Part shown: piece by piece, positions 50,144 through 59,530 of the stretch | How the letters are laid out: each line of letters opens with the position of its first letter | Position numbering within the stretch: the first letter of the stretch is position 1 | NCBI GenBank assembly: GCA_963751395.1 | Contig: CAVVUC010000002.1 | Span: 992,001 to 1,056,000, forward strand | Direction of reading: 5' to 3' | Length of the DNA: 64,000 bases | Source of the DNA: CAVVUC01 sp963751395 | GTDB lineage: Bacteria; Verrucomicrobiota; Verrucomicrobiia; Chthoniobacterales; Chthoniobacteraceae | Notes under the pieces: generated by a model | The model's database searches: none | Told to the model about the DNA's origin: nothing | The model's input: the letters and a program-made list of their open reading frames with translations, nothing else | Position numbers and translations under genes: made by a program

Positions 50144-52603
50144 CTATTCGTCCCAGATGAAATGTTCGAGCCGGAGCTGGTCGGCACGGGATTTTGCCTC
50201 GGCCGCGCGCGGGCCTTCCAGGTTCGCGATCTTTTCGTAAATGCCGATCGCGGATTTCCACTGTTCCTGCGCCTCGAGAATGCGCGCCGCGTCAAAGCCG
50301 GCCTTGTAATACCAGAAGTATTCCGGTTCGGCGTCAGTCGCGGCCTGCGGTTGGAGCACATCGTAATAAGCGGCCAGCGCCTCGGCTTTGCGGTCCGAAT
50401 TTTCGAGGCACTTCGCTTTTTTGTAGAGCGCCTTGTTGCGCCACGAAGCAGTCACGTCGGGCTGCGCGGCCAGTTTCTCGAAGACGGCGATCGCCTGGTC
50501 GAATGCTTTCGGATCCTTGCTTCCGAGTGCAAGAAAGTTCTCCCCCTTTCCACAAAGTGAGGCGAACTTCAGCTCCGCGTCAGGCTTCGATGAGAGGATG
50601 TTGTCGTATAAAACGATCGCTTCGGTTTCCTTTCCGAGTCGTGTCTTGGTGACGGCCTGCTCCTGCCGGGCGTAAAGTTTGAGCGGCCCGTCCAGCTTCG
50701 CAACCTGCTCGAAGAGTTCGAGCGCTCGATCCAGTCCGCCCGGGTTCATGCTCCGCATCGCCGATCGTCCCGCAAGGAACAGCGCTGTCTCAGTCAGTGG
50801 AGAGGACGGGCTTTCTGTGGCGAGAAACTCGAACTGTGTTTGTGCGTTCGCGAAATCCTCGCGCCGGAAGTAAATCTGCCCGAGTTTCATCCGCACTTCC
50901 GGCAGGAGCGTTGAACCTTCCCGCTCACGAATGAATTTGAGGCACGCCTGTATCACCTTTTCATCGTCGCGATGCTCCGCCGCGTCGGCCATGAAGATTG
51001 CGAGATATTCCGCGCGCTCGGAGGTTTCCCCGCTCCTGGCGCCGTCGTTCGCCGCCTGGAGGTAACTGGCCGCCTCTGGAAAACGCGACGCTGCGAACGA
51101 GAGTTCCGCGAGCGCGATTCGCACGTCCGGCACGAGCGCATGATCGGGGAAATCTTTGACGAACAGTGTGAGCGAATCCTTTGCGCGTGGATCACCCGAG
51201 CGCGCCCGTAGAAGGCCTTCCTCCAGCAGAAGGTCGCGTCGGAAACTACTCTCCGGGAACCGGGTGCTCAGTTCCTTGTAATTCTCCAGGAACTTCTCCT
51301 CATTGCCCTGGTTGAGCCAGGCGAGCGCCGAGTTGAAAATCGCGACCTGCCATTGTTTCTCCGAGTGCTGCGACGCACTTTGAAAGAGACCCGCCGCCAG
51401 GACGAACTCACGCTGTTTGAAATGCGCGGTGCCCGCTGCGATCTCCGCCTCGGCCAGGAACTCCGTGTCAGGCGACTTCCTCATCGCAGTCTCGAAAGCT
51501 TGCAAGGCTTCGGAAATGTTCCCGGCATCGAGCAGCAGTTTCCCCTGAATGATCGCCGCCTGCGCAGTGTAGGGATGCTCCGGGTAGTCACGCACGAAAT
51601 CCGTGAAGCGCTGCAGCCCCCTCTCCGTTTTCTTGTCTCGCAGGTCCCCCTTTGCCAGATAAAACGCTGCCAGTGCGGCTCGCGGCGACTTGTCGGCCTG
51701 CGCCCATTTCTGGAGTTCCGAGTTCGATGGGTTCTCCTCTTTTTCGTAAAGCTGATCAAGCTGGCGAAACAGAATTTCGAGATAACCGCTGCCGGGATGT
51801 TGCGAGATGTAGTCCTCCAAAATGTTGTCCGCCGATTCAGGACCGCTCGCCGCAGCCAGCGCCCTGGCCATTCCGAGTTGCGCACCCACGAGCAGACTTT
51901 CCGGCAGACCGCGGGGATCCTTGGCGACCCGGGTGAAAGTCTCAACCGCCTCGGAAGTCTGATGCCTGGCCAGTTTGAGACGGCCTTCGACGTAATGTTT
52001 CCATTTGGCTTCAAAATTGGTGACCGGAGTGATTGCGGCCAACATGGAAGCGCACTTTTCGATCTGGTTCGCTTCAATGTAGAAGCTGGCGAGCCGCAGC
52101 CTCGCGGAGACGCTTGGGTCCTTCAACGACTCAAGTACGCGAATCGCGTCGGGGGTGCGGTTCATGGCATTCAGGCATTCCGCCTCGCCCAGCTTCGCTG
52201 CAACGGCGACACGTGAGTCGTCGTGGACGGAGAGCAGGTGATAAAGAGGATACGCGTCCGCCCAGCGACCGAGTTCCGTGAACGCCTGCGCCTTCACAAA
52301 ATCGCGCTCCGCGTTTTCACCGTCGGGCAGCGCCCCGACCGTTTTCAAAGCTTCGTCGGCGCGCCCGGCCGCGATGAGCGCCTGCGCAAGTTTCAGCGTT
52401 GCGAAAGCGCGTTTGTCGGGCGGGGGATCTGTCGCCAGATACTGCCAAAGCTTTTCGATGCCGACCTCGGGAATTCCATCGTCAATCGCCCGGAGTGCGT
52501 CGGCGTATCCATTTTGGATTTTGGATTTTGGATTTTGGATTTCATCGGCATGTGCCAGGACGCCGCAATCGAACGCAAAAGCCAGGGCCGTGACCGCCAG
52601 CAT
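50144..52603 (-). CDS. Secreted tetratricopeptide-repeat protein
   Basis: 819 residues from ATG 52603 (GTG 52651, 16 codons upstream and overlapping the uvrA stop, is an alternative). A signal peptide (MLAVTALAFAFDCGVLAHAD) is followed by a heptamer-repeat-encoded stretch (IQNPKSKIQN), then at least a dozen TPR-like helical pairs, e.g. KLAQALIAAGRADEALKTVG, FYLAKGDLRDKKTERGLQRF and IFNSALAWLNQGNEEKFLEN. A periplasmic scaffold, similar in layout to YbgF/BamD-like TPR proteins. Downstream of uvrA on the same strand. Confidence 0.85.
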   Translation of the reverse strand: MLAVTALAFAFDCGVLAHADEIQNPKSKIQNGYADALRAIDDGIPEVGIEKLWQYLATDPPPDKRAFATLKLAQALIAAGRADEALKTVGALPDGENAERDFVKAQAFTELGRWADAYPLYHLLSVHDDSRVAVAAKLGEAECLNAMNRTPDAIRVLESLKDPSVSARLRLASFYIEANQIEKCASMLAAITPVTNFEAKWKHYVEGRLKLARHQTSEAVETFTRVAKDPRGLPESLLVGAQLGMARALAAASGPESADNILEDYISQHPGSGYLEILFRQLDQLYEKEENPSNSELQKWAQADKSPRAALAAFYLAKGDLRDKKTERGLQRFTDFVRDYPEHPYTAQAAIIQGKLLLDAGNISEALQAFETAMRKSPDTEFLAEAEIAAGTAHFKQREFVLAAGLFQSASQHSEKQWQVAIFNSALAWLNQGNEEKFLENYKELSTRFPESSFRRDLLLEEGLLRARSGDPRAKDSLTLFVKDFPDHALVPDVRIALAELSFAASRFPEAASYLQAANDGARSGETSERAEYLAIFMADAAEHRDDEKVIQACLKFIREREGSTLLPEVRMKLGQIYFRREDFANAQTQFEFLATESPSSPLTETALFLAGRSAMRSMNPGGLDRALELFEQVAKLDGPLKLYARQEQAVTKTRLGKETEAIVLYDNILSSKPDAELKFASLCGKGENFLALGSKDPKAFDQAIAVFEKLAAQPDVTASWRNKALYKKAKCLENSDRKAEALAAYYDVLQPQAATDAEPEYFWYYKAGFDAARILEAQEQWKSAIGIYEKIANLEGPRAAEAKSRADQLRLEHFIWDE
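52511..52542 (+). repeat. Heptamer array at the TPR gene 5' end (left arm)
   Basis: Four copies of ATTTTGG then ATTTC. Inverted to 52621-52648 across ~78 bp that encode the signal peptide of the TPR protein. Confidence 0.8.
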
Positions 52604-52620
52604 GGCGTGTCGGTTCAATC

Positions 52621-52648
52621 TAAAATCCAAAATCGAAAATCCAAAATT
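52621..52648 (-). repeat. Heptamer array, inverted partner (right arm)
   Basis: Plus strand TAAAATC, CAAAATC, GAAAATC, CAAAATT: the reverse complement type of the 52511-52542 units. Lies at the uvrA stop and the TPR start region. Confidence 0.8.
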
Positions 52649-55620
52649 CACAACATTCGTTTCAGGTAATGCCCGGTGTGGCTCCCGGTCATGCTCGCAA
52701 GATGCTCCGGCGTGCCCTCGCCAACGATGCGCCCGCCGCCTCGGCCGCCTTCGGGGCCGAGGTCGATGATCCAGTCGGCGCACTTGATGACCTCGAGATT
52801 GTGCTCGATGACGATGAGTGTGTTGCCGGCGTCGCGCAGTTTCATGAGCACTTCGAGGAGCTTGTGGATGTCGGCAAAATGCAGGCCGGTGGTCGGTTCG
52901 TCGAGAATGTAAACCGTGCGGCCCGTCGCTTTTTTCGCGAGTTCCGCTGCGAGCTTCACGCGCTGCGCCTCGCCGCCGGAAAGCGTCGTTGCCGATTGGC
53001 CGAGCCGGACGTAGCCGAGCCCGACGTCTTCGAGCGCAAGCAGTTTGTCGGAAATCGTGCGGCACGTTGCGGAAGAAACGCGACGCTTCGTCCACGGTCA
53101 TGTCGAGCACGTCGGCGATGTTCTTTCCCTTGTAGGTGATCTCGAGCGTCTCGCGATTGTAGCGTCGTCCGCGGCAGACCTCGCACTCCACATACACGTC
53201 GGCGAGAAAGTGCATCTCGATCTTGATCAGCCCGTCGCCTTCGCAGTTCTCGCAGCGTCCGCCTTTGACGTTGAAGCTGAACCGGCCCGAGTCGTAGCCG
53301 CGGATTCGCGCAGCCGGAAGCTGGCTGAAAAGCTGGCGGATCGGCGAGAACGCCCCGGTGTAGGTCGCCGGGTTCGAGCGCGGCGTGCGGCCGATCGGGC
53401 TCTGGTCGATGACGATGGCCTTGTCGAGCTGGTCGAGCCCGAGGATCGCGCGGTGTTTGCCGGGACGGTCCTTCGAGCGGTAAAAATGGCGGAACAACGC
53501 GCGACGCAGGATGTCATCGACGAGCGTCGATTTTCCGCTGCCGGAGACCCCGGTGACGCACGTGAAGCAGCCGAGCGGGAATGCGGCGGTGATGTTCTTG
53601 TAGATTGTTTTCCAGTGCGCCCGCGACCGTGAGCCAGCCGTTTGAGTCGTCATGTTTCGTCGCAAAATTGCGGGCGCGATCCACGCGCGGCACGACGCGG
53701 GAGCGCGGCGTCGGGATTTTCAACTTGCCCGTGAGATACTGCGCGGTGAGCGAGGCTTCGCACTGCGAGCACTTCATCGAGTGTTCCTTGCGCAACGAGA
53801 TGTCCGCCGCGCACGCCCGCGCCCGGACCAAGATCGAGCACGTGATCGGCGGCGCGAATCGTGTCCTCGTCGTGCTCGACGACGATCACGGAATTCCCCA
53901 GGTCGCGCAGCCGGCGAAGCGTGCCGATGAGCCGGTCATTGTCGCGCTGATGCAGGCCGATGCTCGGCTCGTCGAGGACATACAGAACGCCCGCCAGCCC
54001 CGAGCCGATCTGGGTTGCGAGCCGGATGCGCTGGGCTTCGCCGCCAGAGAGCGTGCCGCTTTCGCGATCGAGATTGAGGTAGCCGAGCCCGACTTCGACG
54101 AGAAAGCCCAGCCGCGCAAGAATTTCGCGCGTGACCTCCGCGACGATGAACCTTTCCTGTTCCGTGAGGTCGAGATTTTCAATGAAGCCTTTCGCGTCGG
54201 CGACCGGGAGCTTGCAGAACTCGTGGATGTTTAACGAAACCTGAGACCTGGCACCTGAGGCCCGGGCGGAGGCATCGCGCTTCGCGTCTTCAGGTTTCAG
54301 GTTTCTGCTTTCAGGTTTCGCGCTCACCGTCACCGCCAGTATCTCGGGTTTGAGGCGGGAGCCATCGCAGGCGGAGCAAAGCTGCCGGCTCATGTAGGCG
54401 CGGAGACGGTTTTTCGTGAACTCGCTTTTGGTTGTCTCGTAGAGCCGCTGGACCTGCGCCACCACGCCATCGAACGGCTTTGTCGCGCGCGTGGCCTTGC
54501 CGGTTTTTCCCCACGACCACTCCACTGAGCGATCGCCGGTGCCGTGCCACAGCGCCTCCTTGAAATGTTCCGGCAACTCTTCGTAGGGGACATCCGTGGA
54601 AACCTTGAAGTGCCTAGCGAGAGAGCTGAGAACGCCCGAGTAGTATTGCACCATCCGCGCGCTCCCTTTGGCCCACGGGGCGATCGCGCCTTCTTCGAGC
54701 GATTTCCCGGCATCGGGAACCATGAGGTCGGGATCGCAGACCGGCACCGTTCCGAGGCCGTGGCAGACCGGGCATGCGCCGAGATGGCTGTTGAACGAAA
54801 AGTGTTTCGGCGTGAGCTGCGGGATCGTGAAATCGGTTTCCGGGTTGCAGTAGTCGGTCGAGTACTTGCGCTCATCCCAGTTCGTCGCCCCGGGTTCCTG
54901 ACGCAGGACGACCAGGCGCGCGCCGCTCCATTTGAGAGCGGTGTCCACGGAATCGGCGAGCCGGGTTCGGACGCCATCGCGAATCACCAGCCGATCGACC
55001 ACAGCCTCGATGTTATGAGCTTTCGATTTATCCAGACGAACTGGTTCGGGGCGGCCAAGTTCGATGATCTCACCGTCGATGCGGGCACGCACGAAGCCCT
55101 CGCGTTTGATCTTTTCGAGGACATCTCGAAACTCGCCAACTTGTCCTCGCACCAACGGCGCGAGCAGGACGATCTTCGACTCGGAATGGTAGGCCATGAT
55201 TTGATCGACGATCTGCTGCGCGGATTGCTTGTAAATCGGCGCGCCGGTGGTCGGGTCGTGCGGCTGGCCGACGGACGCGAACATCAGTCGAAGGTAATCG
55301 TAAATCTCCGTTGTGGTCGCAATCGTCGAGCGCGGATTTGCCCCCGAACTGCGTTGCTCGATGGCGATCGCTGGCGAAAGACCCTCGATGTAATCGACAT
55401 CCGGCTTTTGCAACTGATCGAGGAACTGTCGCGCGTAAGCCGAGAGACTTTCGACGTATTTTCGCTGCCCCTCGGCGTAGAGCGTGTCGAAAGCCAGCGA
55501 CGATTTGCCCGAACCGCTCAATCCCGTTACGACGACGAGCTTCTCCCGCGGTATCTCAAGCGTGAGATTCTTCAGGTTGTGCTGGCGCGCTCCGACGATT
55601 TTTATGGTCTGGGCTGGCAT
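52648..55620 (-). CDS. uvrA: Excinuclease ABC subunit A, frame broken at three sites and carrying an in-frame heptamer element
   Basis: DNA damage recognition ATPase of nucleotide excision repair. From ATG 55620: KIVGARQHNLKNLTLEIPRE then VVTGLSGSGKSSLAFDTLYA (Walker A 1), AYARQFLDQLQKPDVDYIEG, zinc-finger Cys pairs (CPVCHGLG and LCSACDGSR), signature TLSGGEAQRIRLATQIGSGL, then Walker A 2 CVTGVSGSGKSTLVDDILRR, CENCEGDGLIKIEMHFLADV and IVIEHNLEVIKCADWIIDLG. Single extra bases near 53765, 53598 and 53060 break the frame; removing them yields ~989 residues (usual ~940). Extra length comes partly from the insert at residues ~435-461. Confidence 0.9.
54237..54318. repeat. Inverted heptamer element in frame inside uvrA
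   Basis: AAACCTG, AGACCTG, GCACCTG (54237-54257), a core with hairpin CGCG-CTT-CGCG (54276-54286), then CAGGTTT, CAGGTTT, CTGCTTT, CAGGTTT (54291-54318). No stop is introduced. Encodes KPESRNLKPEDAKRDASA and following residues, absent from typical UvrA. Confidence 0.85.
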
Positions 55621-55748
55621 TTCTGCGAGGCGTAAAAAATGCCAACTAAACACAGCCGGCTCTGCTTTGCCAGTTTGGGCACTTTGTTTTCGCAAAAGCG
55701 AAAGTCCGACATTGATTGGCACGAATAGAGCTATAGGTTTCGCAGAAC

Positions 55749-56030
55749 ATGGAAACGTCTGCTCCCATCAATCGCGAGGAACTGCTCGCCCTGCATGAGA
55801 AGTATCGCGAAATCAAGCACTCGATCAATAACTCGCTCGCTGTCGTGATGGCGTTGTCCGAACTGGCTGAGCGGAATCCGGAGCATTACGCAAAGCTTTC
55901 CAAAACGGTGCTGACGCGCTGCCCAAACATTGTAAGTCAGTTGCAGGATTTCCAAAAAGCGTTGATGGGCGTCATCAACCCCGAAACAGCCGGCCAGCCT
56001 GCTCCGCCCACATCGGGCGTCTTCAGGTAG
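55749..56030 (+). CDS. Hypothetical protein with a DHp-like helix
   Basis: 93 residues: REELLALHEKYREIKHSINN then SLAVVMALSELAERNPEHYA, which resembles the histidine-containing dimerisation helix of sensor kinases (H followed by xxNxLAxxxxLxE) but without the kinase ATPase domain. Could be a small phosphotransfer or dimerisation protein conserved in Verrucomicrobia, or chance. Divergent from uvrA, 128 bp upstream. Confidence 0.6.
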   Translation: METSAPINREELLALHEKYREIKHSINNSLAVVMALSELAERNPEHYAKLSKTVLTRCPNIVSQLQDFQKALMGVINPETAGQPAPPTSGVFR

Positions 56031-56047
56031 CCGCCCGGCACTCTGAA

Positions 56048-57351
56048 TCAAGCCGTTCGCAAGCTGTCCGCGGATGACAAGTGCTGCGGCCGCAATTTTT
56101 CCTCAAAAGTCCGTGAAAATCGCGCCATGTTTGCCGGCCACACATCCACGATCGTAATTGAATCTGCAAAATCTCCCTTGCCCGGCTGTCTGAGGATCAC
56201 GCCCTTGATTTCCAACTCGCGCTTTGCTTTGGTTACCATGCCCGCTGACATATTGCAGTGCGCGGCCAGCGTAGCCATGCATTGGTAGCAACGGCCTCCA
56301 TTTGCGCCGCAAACCCGCTTGAAGTGTCCGTAGATTCAAGAGCATGTCCTGGTTGCGATGCCCAAGCAGCAGGGCCGTGTGCGCCGGGTTCTTGTGGTGC
56401 GCGTAGTGGTTGCTCGCGAACGTGTGCCGTAGCACGTCGGCGGGCCAGGTGGCGATGCCAGCGTCCCGGCGCGTCTGGCGCATGAACTTTTGCAGATTCG
56501 GGCAAGCGACGGCTCCGGTGCGCCCGGCGAACGGTTTCAGCCATTCAAGCAAGTTGGGGGAGATTTCGGCGAAGCGTTTCTTGGCCGTCTTGCTCACACT
56601 GGCGTTCACTGTAATCAGGCGATCCTCGAAAGAAACTTCCGCCCATTGCAGGCGCTTGATTTCCTCGGGCCTCAGCCCGGCAAACGCGCCGATGGCGAGG
56701 AAGGGGATGAACTCGAATGGAGCCGCGTTCAAGAGCTTCTCGATTTCTGCGGCTGTGAAGCTGGCGACGTGATCGCGTGTCACCTTTACCTTGTCCACGC
56801 AGCCAAGGATGTTTTCGGATGCGTAGCCGCGCTTCACCGCGAAGCCCCACGCAGCGCTCAACACCGCCCGAAAATTGTTCATCGTCTGCGGCCCCACGCC
56901 CGAGCCATGAATCCAAGCGTCAACCTCTGCCGCTTGAATGTCGCTCACCATGCGCTCCAGCCCGATCTCCCGGGCGAACCGCGCCAGCCGCTTCTCCAAA
57001 TCGCGGATGTAGGTTTCACTCTTGGCCTTGGCCCTGCGGCTATCGAGAAACTCGGCAACGAGCGTCTCCACGCTCACGCTGGCGTGGCCTGAGAATATCC
57101 GCCACGCGAACGGCATCCTCTGTGAGCGGCCCGTCGATCCTTGTCGCCCGATTCCCAAGGTTCTCGCGTTTGATTTGCTCCGCTTCGACAAACGTCTCGG
57201 CTTCATCGCGGGATAGGAAGAATCTGCGAACCCGCTTGCCCTGAACATAGCAGCCCGCTATTTTGAAACGAACTTGACATTGATGAACATCCTCAACAAC
57301 TCGCAAAACGTGTTTGCGCCTGCGGCGTCTGGCAATTAGTGGCGTTTCCAT
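56048..57351 (-). pseudogene. Tyrosine recombinase/integrase of a collapsed element, frame broken, fused to an HTH remnant
   Basis: From ATG 57351: ETPLIARRRRRKHVLRVVED then FFLSRDEAETFVEAEQIKRE; after an extra base near 57097, ASVSVETLVAEFLDSRRAKA, FLAIGAFAGLRPEEIKRLQW (catalytic Arg), LRHTFASNHYAHHKNPAHTA (HxxR) and LLLGHRNQDMLLN. After a second extra base near 56332, YGHFKRV supplies the expected Tyr, then MATLAAHCNMSAGMVTKAKR and ILRQPGKGDFADSITIVDVW, a winged-helix regulator end. Two single-base corrections give 433 residues, but the HTH tail suggests a deletion fusing integrase to another gene of the element. Confidence 0.75.
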
Positions 57352-57433
57352 GCAGCTTAATTGCACCTAACTGCCAACCACAAAATAGGCGAGCTTTAGC
57401 GATTGTTTTTGAATAATTGATATACAACGATTT

Positions 57434-57505
57434 GTCTCCGTAGTTCAACGGATAGAACGGAGGTTTCCTAAACCTTAAATGCGGGTTCGATTCCCGCCGG
57501 GGATA
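57434..57505 (+). tRNA. tRNA-Arg (anticodon CCT)
   Basis: Acceptor GTCTCCG (57434-57440) pairs with CGGGGAT (57498-57504), T arm GCGGG-TTCGATT-CCCGC (57481-57497), anticodon stem GAGGT/ACCTT with loop TTCCTAA, so anticodon CCT. Discriminator A; no encoded CCA. Common attachment site of integrative elements, and here flanked by an integrase on each side. Confidence 0.95.
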
Positions 57506-57596
57506 TAACTTTTCTACAGAGTAAAAATGACAAGTAAGAACATCATTGACAAGGGTGGATGTTCTTACTAATGTTCTTAGTAAAAAGGAGAACATC

Positions 57597-58727
57597 ATGC
57601 CTTCACTCTGGAAACATCCAAACAGCCCTTTCTGGACTTGCTGCTACACGAACGCGAACGGGCAACGCTGCAAAAAATCCACGAAACAGACAGACCGGCA
57701 AAAAGCATTGGAAGTCTGCCTTTCGATTGAGCGGGTGGAACGGTTCGCGAAAGCCGGGACTCTTTCGGAGCAGGTTGCGAAAAAACTCATCGGGGAAATT
57801 GTGGAGCGCACCAGCGGTGAGAAGCTTCACGACTTCACGACGGCGGATTGGTTCGATGAATGGTGCAAGGGCAAGGAGCAAACGAAGTCACCGGCAACGG
57901 CGGCCCGGTATCGGCAGGTGGCGCGTGAGTTTCTAAACGCCATCGGCAACCGGGCGAAGCTTTCGCTGGCGCATATCACGTCAAAGGACATTCACGTTTA
58001 TCGGGACGTGGAGATTGCGGCGGGCAAAAGCCCGAAGACGGCAAACCTCAGCGTCAAGATTGTCAGCGCGGCTTTCAACGCGGCTTTGCGGCAGGGCTAC
58101 ATCACAAACAATCCGTGTCTGGCGTTGGAGCATCTGCCGGAAGAAACGGCAGAGCGCAGCACGTTCACCCCGGCGCAGGTGGCAAAGCTTGTCAGCACGG
58201 CGGAAGGGGATTGGAAAGGGGCAATCTTGCTCGCCTACTTCACCGGGGCGCGGCTTGGCGACGTGGCAAACATGCGGTGGAACTCGATTGACCTAAAGGG
58301 GCAGACAATCACATTCACGCCGAAGAAGACGAAAAAGCCCGTGATCGTCCCGCTTCACCCGGAGCTTGAGAGCGAGCTTTTGAAAAAGCCGGGCGTTGGC
58401 AGGGCGTTTCTGTTTCCAGCCCTTGCCGGTAAAGGAACGGGCGGCAAGACCGGCCTGAGCGGACAATTCGCGGCGATCATGGCAGCGGCAGGCATCGAAG
58501 GAAAAATCACCCGGCACACGGCAGAAGGGCGGGCCAACACAAGCCTGAGCTTTCACTCGCTACGGCACAGCTTCAACAGCGCAATGGCGAACGCGGGCGT
58601 GAGTCAGGAAATCCGGCAGAAACTTACCGGCCATGCCAGCGCGGAAATGAACAAGATTTACACACACCACGAGCTTGAACCGTTGCGAGCGGCTATCGCG
58701 AGCATTCCGGGCATCGACAAGAAGTGA
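57597..58727 (+). CDS. Site-specific tyrosine recombinase/integrase of an integrative element
   Basis: 376 residues from ATG 57597, chosen for the strong AAGGAG ribosome site about 7 bp upstream; an earlier in-frame start at 57546 lacks one. N-terminal SAM-like core-binding domain (SPATAARYRQVAREFLNAIG then SKDIHVYRDVEIAAGKSP). Catalytic domain: ILLAYFTGARLGDVANMRWN (Arg), FTPKKTKKPVIVPLHPELES, SLSFHSLRHSFNSAMANAGV (HxxR), KLTGHASAEMNKIYTHHELE (His and Tyr). Directly downstream of tRNA-Arg; should drive insertion of the element that follows. Confidence 0.93.
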   Translation: MPSLWKHPNSPFWTCCYTNANGQRCKKSTKQTDRQKALEVCLSIERVERFAKAGTLSEQVAKKLIGEIVERTSGEKLHDFTTADWFDEWCKGKEQTKSPATAARYRQVAREFLNAIGNRAKLSLAHITSKDIHVYRDVEIAAGKSPKTANLSVKIVSAAFNAALRQGYITNNPCLALEHLPEETAERSTFTPAQVAKLVSTAEGDWKGAILLAYFTGARLGDVANMRWNSIDLKGQTITFTPKKTKKPVIVPLHPELESELLKKPGVGRAFLFPALAGKGTGGKTGLSGQFAAIMAAAGIEGKITRHTAEGRANTSLSFHSLRHSFNSAMANAGVSQEIRQKLTGHASAEMNKIYTHHELEPLRAAIASIPGIDKK

Positions 58728-58834
58728 AAAACGCCATCACTCCTTGTGCAAGACGTGCAACTCGTGCAAGACGCGGGCGAGCAATGGCGGACGTGTTTGA
58801 CATTGCCGGACAAGTGAACCAAACTTGATTCACC

Positions 58835-59086
58835 ATGAAAACGGCTACTGTCCGCGATTTGCGAACGAAATTCCCCGTGCTTGCCCGCTGGATGGACAAT
58901 GGCGAGCCTATCGAAATCACCCGGCGCGGGCGCGTCGTGGCGCATCTCACCCCGGCAGCGGGCGGCAAGGCGGGCAAGGCCAAGAAGCCGGACATTATGA
59001 AGCGGCTTTGCGAAATCTATGGCGATTACGTGATGCCCGAAAAAGAAGCGCAAGCGATTCTCGACTACAACAAAGGGAAATGGTGA
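58835..59086 (+). CDS. Phd/YefM-type antitoxin
   Basis: 83 residues: TATVRDLRTKFPVLARWMDN then GEPIEITRRGRVVAHLTPAA, the Phd/YefM N-terminal DNA-binding fold; a C-terminal tail (PDIMKRLCEIYGDYVMPEKE) would bind the toxin. Overlaps the PIN gene by 7 bp. Within the tRNA-Arg element, where such pairs stabilise mobile DNA. Confidence 0.88.
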   Translation: MKTATVRDLRTKFPVLARWMDNGEPIEITRRGRVVAHLTPAAGGKAGKAKKPDIMKRLCEIYGDYVMPEKEAQAILDYNKGKW

Positions 59087-59517
59087 ACGCCTACCCGGAC
59101 ACGAGTTTCCTTTTCAGCATCTACGTGCCGCAAGAGCACACGGCACGGGCGGCGGCGCACTTCGCGGCCATGCAAGAGCCGTTGCAGCTAACGAGCTTGA
59201 ACCGCTTTGAACTTGTGAACGCGATTCACCTAGCTTTGTTTCGGAAAACGATTCTGACAAAGCACGCACAGGCAGCGCTCGCGTCGGCGGAGGATGACCT
59301 TGCGACCGGCGCGGCGGTGCTCGTGCCGTGCGATTGGGCGGCGGTGCATGGCCGGGCGTTGCAAATCGCCATGCAGCACAGCGGCAAGGGCGGGCATCGC
59401 GGCTTCGATATTCTCCACGTCGCGACGGCGCTGGAATTGGGCGCGAAAGAGTTTCTTACCTTCGATGCCCAGCAAGGCAAGCTGGCCAAGGCCGCGGGTT
59501 TGAAGGTGAAGCCGTGA
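59080..59517 (+). CDS. PIN-domain toxin (VapC-like)
   Basis: 145 residues from ATG 59080 (GTG 59083 possible). PIN acidic residues in NAYPDTSFLFSIY, LNRFELVNAIHLALF, and HRGFDILHVATALELGAKEF then LTFDAQQGKLAKAAG. An RNase toxin paired with the upstream Phd antitoxin; translationally coupled by overlap. Confidence 0.9.
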   Translation: MVNAYPDTSFLFSIYVPQEHTARAAAHFAAMQEPLQLTSLNRFELVNAIHLALFRKTILTKHAQAALASAEDDLATGAAVLVPCDWAAVHGRALQIAMQHSGKGGHRGFDILHVATALELGAKEFLTFDAQQGKLAKAAGLKVKP

Positions 59518-59530
59518 GGGGCGGGACGAT

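Noticed and set aside
58752..58785. Three 9-bp near-repeats (TGCAAGACG type) downstream of the intact integrase
   Set aside because: Short, single orientation and in a ~100-bp gap; may be a degenerate member of the short-tandem family but too little evidence to claim it.
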